Part shown: positions 8,130 through 14,441 of the stretch, in pieces
How positions within the stretch are numbered: the stretch's first letter is position 1
Layout: every line of letters starts with the position of its first letter
NCBI GenBank assembly: GCA_016722075.1
Contig: JADKGW010000001.1
Coordinates: forward strand, 3,596,001 to 3,660,000
Length of the DNA stretch: 64,000 bases
Reading direction: 5' to 3'
Source of the DNA: Candidatus Kouleothrix ribensis
GTDB lineage: Bacteria; Chloroflexota; Chloroflexia; Chloroflexales; Roseiflexaceae
Program-made: the position numbers and the translations under genes
Notes under the pieces: model-generated
Databases searched by the model: none
Told to the model about the DNA's origin: nothing
Seen by the model: only the letters and a program-made list of their open reading frames with translations

Positions 8130-8653
8130 TGGGTGTAACGATCGACCTGGCGTTGCTGATGCTGGCGCTGCTGATCGGGCTGTGGGGCTTGCGGCTACGC
8201 CGTGCTACTGGTTTGCCCTGGGCACCGGTGACCTACCAGGATACCGGCGGCCACACGCCCGAAAAGCCATTGATCGCCCGCAGGCTGGGCCTGGTCGGTA
8301 AGCCCGACTACCTGCTGAACGTGCGTGGGGCGACTGTACCAGTTGAAGTCAAGCCCGGCCGCCGTGCAGAGCGGCCATATGAATCCGACCTGATGCAGCT
8401 GGCGGCGTATTGCGTGCTGGTCGAAGAGGTCGAAGGTGTCGCGCCGCCACATGGGTTGCTGCGCTATGCCGAGCGTACCTTTCGGCTCGACTATACCGAG
8501 CGCCTGCGCGATCAGCTGCTCGATCTGCTCGACGAAATGCGCGTGGCACTTGCCGATGCCAACTGTGATCGTAGCCACGACGACCTGCGGCGTTGTGCCG
8601 GATGTGGCTTTTTTGAGCAGTGCGACCAGGCGATCGAGCCTGCCGACGAGTAG
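8129..8653 (+). CDS. Cas4-like RecB-family nuclease, catalytic part
   Basis: 174 residues. A membrane helix (5-23) is followed by a PD-(D/E)XK nuclease core: GKPDYLL with D60, VEVKPG with E73 and K75, and SDLMQLAAYCVLVEE with the Q-x3-Y motif at 90-94. Three cysteines near the end (C156, C159, C165 in RCAGCGFFEQC) match the C-terminal cluster ligands of Cas4. The fourth ligand would have to come from C19 of the preceding ORF. Cas4 proteins are 5'-3' exonucleases. Here the membrane helices and the absence of CRISPR genes suggest a housekeeping or unknown role. Confidence 0.65.
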   Translation: MGVTIDLALLMLALLIGLWGLRLRRATGLPWAPVTYQDTGGHTPEKPLIARRLGLVGKPDYLLNVRGATVPVEVKPGRRAERPYESDLMQLAAYCVLVEEVEGVAPPHGLLRYAERTFRLDYTERLRDQLLDLLDEMRVALADANCDRSHDDLRRCAGCGFFEQCDQAIEPADE

Positions 8654-8681
8654 GGTACGACACTGGTTAGGATGAAGCCGT

Positions 8682-8954
8682 ATGACTCAGCCGCCTGGTC
8701 TGCCGGTCGTCACGCGCGCCGAGCTGGTGCGCCAGATCGAGGCGTGCCTGGCAGGAACCCTCGACGCTGGCGCGCTGGCGGGGTGGGCCTTCGACCGATT
8801 TTATGCCGAGGAGCTTGGCGAAGCGCTGTTCGAGCATGGTGACGAGGAACTGGTTGCCGATACGCTCGACGCGCTGATGTTTGGCGACGATCCGAGTTTT
8901 CGGATGGAACAGCAGGAGCTGCGCGGGCTGATCGCACGGCTGGGTAGTGTATGA
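8682..8954 (+). CDS. small acidic protein of unknown function
   Basis: 90 residues, rich in Ala, Leu, Glu and Asp, predicted mainly helical, with a central ALAGWAFDRFYAEELGE stretch and no cysteines or membrane helix. I do not recognise the family. It starts 28 nt after the Cas4-like gene and overlaps the next gene by 4 nt (ATGA), so it belongs to the rseP-Cas4-like operon. The overlap with an obviously coding neighbour and the codon use support a real gene. Confidence 0.6.
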   Translation: MTQPPGLPVVTRAELVRQIEACLAGTLDAGALAGWAFDRFYAEELGEALFEHGDEELVADTLDALMFGDDPSFRMEQQELRGLIARLGSV

Positions 8955-9286
8955 AAATAATTCAACATCCGCGCATGCGCGACATTGCGATTGGCGACGA
9001 GGTCTATTCCTATAAACACCAGCTGTTCGCACGAGTCGAAGAAGTATTTCCGGCTGCCGTATGCGTGAAGGTGGCGATCCTGTCGTTTAGCCGGCGGATC
9101 GAGCTGTTGATCTCACCGCAGCTCTGGCGTGCCGATGATATCGAAAACCTGAGCGTGTGCCGCGCGTGCGGCGTGCGCGAGAAGCTGATCGACGAGACGC
9201 AGACCGGCATTCCCCTGCGCGTCTGCGAGCGGTGTTGCCTGGTACCACCCGAGCGGCATGTGCGCGAGCTTGGCACACGCCGATGA
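8951..9286 (+). CDS. small protein with two CxxC knuckles (zinc-ribbon-like), unknown function
   Basis: 111 residues starting in the 4-nt overlap with the preceding gene. The N-terminal half (IGDEVYSYKHQLFARVEEVFPAA...) looks like a small beta barrel. The C-terminal half has CRAC and CERCC about 25 residues apart, a plausible zinc ribbon. No named family is recognised. It is the last gene of the rseP operon and is followed by a terminator. Confidence 0.6.
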   Translation: MKIIQHPRMRDIAIGDEVYSYKHQLFARVEEVFPAAVCVKVAILSFSRRIELLISPQLWRADDIENLSVCRACGVREKLIDETQTGIPLRVCERCCLVPPERHVRELGTRR

Positions 9287-9295
9287 GCCGCCGCT

Positions 9296-9328
9296 GGCCC
9301 CGCCTCAAGCAGTGTGGCGGGGCCTTTA
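9296..9328 (+). terminator. intrinsic terminator after the rseP operon
   Basis: GGCCCCGCC (9296-9304) and GGCGGGGCC (9316-9324) form a 9-bp stem around an 11-nt loop, followed by TTTAG. The T-run is short. Confidence 0.55.
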
Positions 9329-9381
9329 GCCCCACCACACCGCCGCAGTAGCGCGTGTACGGTTCGCCAGAACCATGCGCC

Positions 9382-10986
9382 TTACTCCTGATTGATCGCC
9401 GGGCGCGCGAAGATCTTGCCGTCGGCGAAGGCCTGCCCCTCGACCAGGAACTGCACCCCGCTGACCGTCTTGAGTGTAGTCAGCGACTCGACCACTGTGC
9501 GCATGGCGGCGTCGAGCTCGGGCGCGTCGGCAAATGGGCGCGTGAAATCGACTAGCACCACACCCTTCTCGATTTTGATGCCGCGCAGCTGGGTGCCCTC
9601 GGGGATCACGCGGCGCAATGCCCCGGCGTATGCGCCTGGCCCCTCGAGTAGCGCGCGCACCGTCGCCTCGGCAGTCTGCTTGGTCTTCGGCACCATCCGA
9701 ATGACACGAATATCGTGGCGGCTACCGGCCGCTGGGAAGTAGAGCGGCAGGAACTCGGTTTTAGCATAGTCGACCGGTAGATTCTGCGGGTTGAGCGGGT
9801 TGAGCACCGGCCGGCCGCGCGCCTGGCCCTGGTTGGCGCCATTGATCTGCACCTGTACACTCGAGATAGTTGGGAACTCGGTCAGCGTGAAGATGATCGA
9901 GTCGAACCCGCCGGGGTTGCGGTCGAAGTTGACCGTCGCACGGCCGTTGTCGATGCTTATGCCCAGCAGGCGCGTCTCGGCGTTCACCAGCCGGCCCAGG
10001 CCATTGCGCGGGCCGGCGATCAGCTCGTTGATGGCCGCCTCGGCCACGCGGTTGTTCTCGACCGGCACATTGCGACGCACCGGCACTAGCAGCGTGCCGG
10101 TCGGGTCGTTGAAGTACAGCGTCAGCGGTTTCACGACCACCGCCGCCGGCGATGTGGCGGTTGGCGCCGGGGCCTGGGTGGGCGGCACGCTCGTCGCCGG
10201 CACGCGAGTGGCTGGCACGCTCGTCGCCGGCACGCGGGTGGCCGGTACGCTCGTCGCCGGCACGCGAGTGGCCGGTACGCTCGTCGCCGGCGCGCGGGTG
10301 GCCGGCACGCGGGTGGCCGGCGCGCGAGTGGCCGGCGCGCTGGTTGGCGGCACGCTCGTCGCCGGTGCAGCGGTGGGGGCATTCGTCGGCATGCTGGTTG
10401 GTGCGATCGTCGGCTGGGTGGTAGGCGCGCGGGTCGGCAGCAACAAGATCGGCGCCTCGGTTGGCTCGTTGGTGGGTGCGGGCTGCGGCGTATTTGTCGG
10501 CAGATCGGTAGGTGTTGGCGGCGGGCTGGTAGGTGTGCCGGTGGCTGCGGCGGGCGCTGTAGCCGGCAGGCTGGTGGGTGCTGGCGCGGTAGCGACACCG
10601 GCGACCGGCTGATTGTCGCCGCTTAGCCAGGCCTGCAGCCCGACGAACAGGTAGATACCGACGATCGCGGCCAGCATGGCCAGCATCAGGCTATACACCA
10701 GCCGATCGCGCTGCGAGAGCGCCGCGAACCATCCGCTAATACCCGTGCCGGCCGCAGGAGCACCCGCAAGCGCCGGTGCCGGCTCGGCCGTTGTAGGGAC
10801 TGATAAACCCATGTATAATGGGCACTGCACATGGCCTTGCGCAAGGCAATAGCTCGACTGATCGAACCGAATCTCGAGCGGCTCGCCGCTGATATAGCAG
10901 CGATGCTCGGAAGTCGGTGATGCAAATCGAATTGCGCGGTTCTGTTTTAGGCCCAGGTATGGGCAATGTCCGGTCGGTTCAGCCAT
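9382..10986 (-). CDS. membrane-anchored protein with Cys-rich N-terminal domain and two GerMN domains
   Basis: 534 residues from the ATG at 10986. I chose this start because it includes a compact Cys-rich domain (C8 in HCPYLGL, C30 in HRCY, C47 and C55) that resembles the CPYLGL-type N-terminal module of many Chloroflexota proteins. The ATG at 10812 would remove it. A membrane helix lies at about 96-120. Next comes a long Pro/Thr/Ala linker with VPATR/VPATS repeats (about 150-280), then two GerMN-type domains (about 290-395 and 405-530) with LYFNDPTGTLLVPV and LPLYFPAAGSR. GerMN domains are extracytoplasmic modules known from spore germination and lipoprotein LpqB. The function here is unknown, and the cysteines may bind a metal. 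Confidence 0.8.
   Translation of the reverse strand: MAEPTGHCPYLGLKQNRAIRFASPTSEHRCYISGEPLEIRFDQSSYCLAQGHVQCPLYMGLSVPTTAEPAPALAGAPAAGTGISGWFAALSQRDRLVYSLMLAMLAAIVGIYLFVGLQAWLSGDNQPVAGVATAPAPTSLPATAPAAATGTPTSPPPTPTDLPTNTPQPAPTNEPTEAPILLLPTRAPTTQPTIAPTSMPTNAPTAAPATSVPPTSAPATRAPATRVPATRAPATSVPATRVPATSVPATRVPATSVPATRVPATSVPPTQAPAPTATSPAAVVVKPLTLYFNDPTGTLLVPVRRNVPVENNRVAEAAINELIAGPRNGLGRLVNAETRLLGISIDNGRATVNFDRNPGGFDSIIFTLTEFPTISSVQVQINGANQGQARGRPVLNPLNPQNLPVDYAKTEFLPLYFPAAGSRHDIRVIRMVPKTKQTAEATVRALLEGPGAYAGALRRVIPEGTQLRGIKIEKGVVLVDFTRPFADAPELDAAMRTVVESLTTLKTVSGVQFLVEGQAFADGKIFARPAINQE
10190..10365. repeat. 30-bp minisatellite encoding the VPATR linker
   Basis: Four nearly identical 30-bp units from 10190 to 10309 (beginning CTCGTCGCCGGCACGCG) and degenerate half-units to about 10365, all in frame with the GerMN protein. 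Each unit encodes two VPAT(R/S) pentapeptides, so length changes would leave the frame intact. Confidence 0.8.
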
Positions 10987-11031
10987 GGGAGTGCAGAGCC
11001 TCCATAGTATGTGGTACGATGCTCTTACATA

Positions 11032-11061
11032 ATTATACGCGGTTGCATGGGTCGTTCGCAA
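11032..11061 (-). promoter_or_regulatory. promoter for the GerMN membrane protein gene
   Basis: On the minus strand: TTGCGA (11061-11056), an 18-nt spacer and a consensus TATAAT (11037-11032). It lies 45 nt upstream of the chosen ATG at 10986, which supports that start. It overlaps the promoter region of the divergent metallophosphoesterase gene. Confidence 0.65.
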
Positions 11062-11090
11062 AGTTATACGATTACTGAAAGTTAACAGCT

Positions 11091-11825
11091 ATGCGTATAT
11101 TGATAGTCTCCGATATTCATTCAAACTATACTGCGCTCGAAACCGTGCTGGCCGTAGCCGGGTCGTTCGATCAGCTGTGGAATCTTGGCGATACGATTGG
11201 CTATGGCCCACGGCCGAATGAATGTGTCGTCTCGATGCAAGCGTACGCCGACGTAATGCTGAGCGGCAATCACGATCTGGCCTGCCTTGGCAAGATCGAT
11301 CTTAGCGATTTCAACCCCGATGCCCGCGCCGCAAATATCTGGAACGGCAAGCAGCTCGACGATGCCAATCGCGCGCTGCTCGACGAGCTGGCGCCGCAGT
11401 ACGAGGTCGATGATCGCTTTCTGCTGGCGCACGGCAGCCCGCGCGAACCGATCTGGGAGTACTTGCTCTCGCGCGCGCAAGCTGAAGACAACTTCGCGCA
11501 GTTTACGCAGCAAGTCTGCTTCATCGGCCACTCGCATGTGCCGCTGATCATACGCATGCCGCGCGACGGCGAGTGCAGCGAGCCAATGCTGGCCGATGCC
11601 GATCTGCTGCTCGAGATCGAGCCAGATTGCCGCTATTTCTTCAACCCCGGCAGTGTCGGCCAGCCGCGCAACCAGGATCCACGCGCAGCCTATGCGATCC
11701 TCGACACCGACGCAAATACAGTGCTGTTCAAGCGCATCGAGTACGATATCGCGCACACGCAGCGCCAGATGCGCGAAGCGCGGCTGCCCCCGGCCCTGAT
11801 TCGCCGGCTCGAGTATGGCATGTAG
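11091..11825 (+). CDS. metallophosphoesterase (calcineurin-like, YfcE/DevT type)
   Basis: 244 residues. The metal-binding blocks of the calcineurin-like fold appear in order: SDIHSN (7-12), GDTIGYGP (around 35), GNHD (around 60), LAHGSP (around 115) and GHSHVP (around 145), followed by NPGSVGQPR. Such enzymes hydrolyse phosphomono- or diesters with a dinuclear metal centre; the substrate is not evident. It is divergent from the GerMN gene with about 100 nt between them and has no clear operon partner. Confidence 0.85.
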   Translation: MRILIVSDIHSNYTALETVLAVAGSFDQLWNLGDTIGYGPRPNECVVSMQAYADVMLSGNHDLACLGKIDLSDFNPDARAANIWNGKQLDDANRALLDELAPQYEVDDRFLLAHGSPREPIWEYLLSRAQAEDNFAQFTQQVCFIGHSHVPLIIRMPRDGECSEPMLADADLLLEIEPDCRYFFNPGSVGQPRNQDPRAAYAILDTDANTVLFKRIEYDIAHTQRQMREARLPPALIRRLEYGM

Positions 11826-12007
11826 CTCCTGCGCGCCAGCAGTGTGTGCCACCTGCCCAGGGCCGGCCCCAAGGCTGGTTCTAGGCGAGAAACCGACCTC
11901 GCTGAATAAAAGTACCGCTTGGTTGTAAAAACGAGCATTGTGGGCCAATTACCGGTTCGAAAACTGAAACGTCGCTTATACGCGGATGAGAATCGCGGTG
12001 GGAGCGT

Positions 12008-13336
12008 ATGATCCAGATCGAACGCGATTATCGCCGGCTGCATGCCGGCTCGGCCGAACGCTACGAGCGCGCCTGCGCCATCTTCCCGAATGGCGTCACC
12101 CACGACGGCCGATTTGTCGACCCATTTCCGCTGTATGTCGAGCGCAGTGCCGGCCCGTACAAATGGGATGTCGACGGCAACCGGCTGATCGATTATGTTA
12201 CCGGCCACGGTGCGCTACTGCTCGGCCACGCGCACCCGGCGATCGTCGCGGCGGTAGCCGAGCAGGTAGCGCGCGGCACGCACTACGGCGCCGAGAACGA
12301 CCTGTCGCTGCGCTGGGCCGAGCTGGTGATGGGGTTATTCCCGAGCATCGAGCGGCTGCGCTTCACCGCCTCGGGCACCGAGGCGACCATGCTGGCGCTG
12401 CGGCTGGCGCGCGCCTACACCAGCCGCACGACGGTGATCCGCCTGGCTGGGCACTACCACGGCTGGCACGATCTGCTCACGCGTGATGCTGCGGCCGACG
12501 CCAGCCCGCCCGGCGTGCCCGGCGGCCTGCTCGAATCAACCGTCGTGCTGCCGGCCGATCTCGATCAGATCGAGGCGGCCATCCGCGCGCGCGGCGATGT
12601 AGCGGCCCTGATCCTCGAGCCAACCGGCGCCTCGTTTGGCGCGGTGCCGCTGGCCGACACCTTCTTGCAAGCGCTGCGAAACCTGACCAGCGCTCACGAC
12701 GTGGTGCTGATCTTCGACGAAGTGGTGACCGGCTTTCGGGTGCTGCCCGGCGGGGTGCAGCAGCGGGCCGGCGTGCGGCCCGACCTGACCACGCTGGCGA
12801 AGGTGCTGGCCGGTGGCTTAGCGGGCGGCGCGGTTGGTGGGCGGGCCGAGCTGATGCGCTACCTGGCCTTCGGCGATGCCGACTGGAATCGCGATCACAA
12901 GATTCGCCATAATGGCACCTTCAATGCCAACCCGCTCTCGGCTGCGGCTGGCGTGGCCATGCTCGAGCAGGTGGCGAGCGGCACGCCCGGCGCGCGCGCG
13001 GCGCTGCTGTGCAACCAGCTGATCACGCGCATGAACGATGTGCTGCGGGCGCGCGAGCTGGCCGGCTGGGCGGTGTATGGCGATGCGTCGATCTTTCACC
13101 TGCTGGCCGGCAGCCGGATCGAGTTTGCGCCGGGCGAGCTGGTAGCTGAAGTACCGTTGGCCGAGCTGAAGAACGGCGGCAACCCGGCGCTACTGCGGCA
13201 GGTGCGCCTTGGCTTGAACAACCATGGCGTCGATCTGATGCGCGGGCGCAGTGGGTTCTTCTCGGCTGCGCACACCGAGGCCGATGTCGACGCGACCGTA
13301 GCGGCGTTTGCCGCCACGCTGGCTATGCTGGGCTGA
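12008..13336 (+). CDS. class-III PLP aminotransferase related to glutamate-1-semialdehyde aminomutase
   Basis: 442 residues. Landmarks are GHGALLLGHAHPAIVAAV, SGTEATMLALRLARA for phosphate binding, HYHGWHD (149-155), IFDEVVTGFR with D237, and TTLAKVLAGGLAGGAVGG with the PLP lysine K265. The overall layout is that of HemL. HemL normally has TLGKIIGGGLPVGA at the lysine, and this protein deviates there. The gene is followed directly by a homoserine dehydrogenase rather than heme genes, so an amino-group transfer or mutase on another semialdehyde is as likely as heme synthesis. I leave the symbol blank for that reason. Confidence 0.85.
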   Translation: MIQIERDYRRLHAGSAERYERACAIFPNGVTHDGRFVDPFPLYVERSAGPYKWDVDGNRLIDYVTGHGALLLGHAHPAIVAAVAEQVARGTHYGAENDLSLRWAELVMGLFPSIERLRFTASGTEATMLALRLARAYTSRTTVIRLAGHYHGWHDLLTRDAAADASPPGVPGGLLESTVVLPADLDQIEAAIRARGDVAALILEPTGASFGAVPLADTFLQALRNLTSAHDVVLIFDEVVTGFRVLPGGVQQRAGVRPDLTTLAKVLAGGLAGGAVGGRAELMRYLAFGDADWNRDHKIRHNGTFNANPLSAAAGVAMLEQVASGTPGARAALLCNQLITRMNDVLRARELAGWAVYGDASIFHLLAGSRIEFAPGELVAEVPLAELKNGGNPALLRQVRLGLNNHGVDLMRGRSGFFSAAHTEADVDATVAAFAATLAMLG

Positions 13337-13346
13337 GAGGAACCAC

Positions 13347-14393
13347 ATGCCTGAAACGACGATCTACCGGCTGATCCTGATTGGCTTCGGGGCGGCCGGG
13401 CAAGGGTTCGCCCAGATTCTACGCTACCATAGCGGCTGGCTGGTACAGCGCTATGGCATCGATGTGCGGCTTGTCGCGGTGTGTACGCGCAGCCGCGGCA
13501 GTGTGTATGATCCCGAAGGGCTCGACCCGGCCGCGCTGCTCGATGCGATCAAGCAGGACGGCGACCTGAGCGGGCTGCAAGGCCAGCGCAACTGGCGCCC
13601 CGAAGACGCGATCGAGCAAGCCGACGCCGACGTGCTGATCGAGCTCAGCCCAACCAACCTCACCGACGGTGAGCCGGCCACCGGCTACATCCGGCTGGCG
13701 CTGGCCAATGGCCTGCACGTCGTGACCGCCAACAAAGGCCCGATCGCGCTACACCTCTCGGAGCTGCGGCGCCTGGCCACCGAAGCGCAGCTCTACCTCG
13801 GCTACGAGGGCACGGTGATGTCGGGCACACCGGCGTTGCGGCTGGGCTGGAGCAGCCTGGCCGGCTGCGAGATTCTCGAGCTGCGCGGGATTGTCAACGG
13901 CACCAGCAACTACATCCTGACCCAGATGGAGGGCGGGATGTCGTACGCTGACGCGCTGGCCGAGGCTCAGCGGCTAGGCTACGCCGAGGCCGACCCAGCC
14001 GGTGATGTGGAGGGCCACGACGCGGCGGCCAAAGCGGTGATCCTGGCCAAAGTGATCATGAACGCACGGATCGACCTGAGTGATGTCGAGCGCATGGGCA
14101 TCACCACGCTCACGCGCGACACGATCGAGGCAGCGCGCGACTCGGGCGAGCGCTGGAAGCTGATCGCGCGCGTCTGGAACGACGGCGGCAACGTGCGCGC
14201 CAGCGTGCAGCCAATGCGTCTGCCGGTCAGCCATCCGCTGGCGGGGGTCGGTGGTGCGACCAACGCGATCACCTATAGCACCGACTTGCTTGGCGACGTG
14301 ACACTGATTGGGCCGGGGGCGGGCGGAGCCGCCACTGGGTTTGCGATCGTCTCTGATCTGCTCGAGATGCATATGCTATGGGGGCGCGCGTAG
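13347..14393 (+). CDS. hom: homoserine dehydrogenase, ACT-less form
   Basis: 348 residues from the ATG at 13347, with GAGAGGA upstream, only 10 nt after the aminotransferase. The Rossmann motif GFGAAGQG is at 13-20, followed by VVTANKGPIA, a catalytic core GTSNYILTQMEGG, and YAEADPAGDVEGHDAAAK carrying the conserved acidic and lysine residues. It reduces aspartate semialdehyde to homoserine with NAD(P)H. The C-terminal ACT regulatory domain of longer enzymes (~430 residues) is absent, so threonine feedback through ACT is unlikely. The tight pairing with a semialdehyde-type aminotransferase hints that the two act on related substrates. Confidence 0.85.
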   Translation: MPETTIYRLILIGFGAAGQGFAQILRYHSGWLVQRYGIDVRLVAVCTRSRGSVYDPEGLDPAALLDAIKQDGDLSGLQGQRNWRPEDAIEQADADVLIELSPTNLTDGEPATGYIRLALANGLHVVTANKGPIALHLSELRRLATEAQLYLGYEGTVMSGTPALRLGWSSLAGCEILELRGIVNGTSNYILTQMEGGMSYADALAEAQRLGYAEADPAGDVEGHDAAAKAVILAKVIMNARIDLSDVERMGITTLTRDTIEAARDSGERWKLIARVWNDGGNVRASVQPMRLPVSHPLAGVGGATNAITYSTDLLGDVTLIGPGAGGAATGFAIVSDLLEMHMLWGRA

Positions 14394-14441
14394 GTATCGT
14401 TGCGCACGGCGCCGATCGGGATCCATCGAGGTGGCCACATA

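Noticed and set aside
8129..8653. CRISPR-associated Cas4 as part of an adaptation module
   Set aside because: No cas1, cas2 or repeat array is in the window, and the membrane helices are atypical, so only the nuclease family is claimed.
9791..10612. 273-codon plus-strand ORF with VAGTRVAGTLVAG-like translation
   Set aside because: It is the reverse frame of the minisatellite and GerMN coding region of the minus-strand gene; the minus frame has the domains, the promoter and the start.
11970..12000. Possible tRNA suggested by a GGTTCGAAA word
   Set aside because: Flanking bases do not form a T-arm, and no acceptor or anticodon stem could be drawn.
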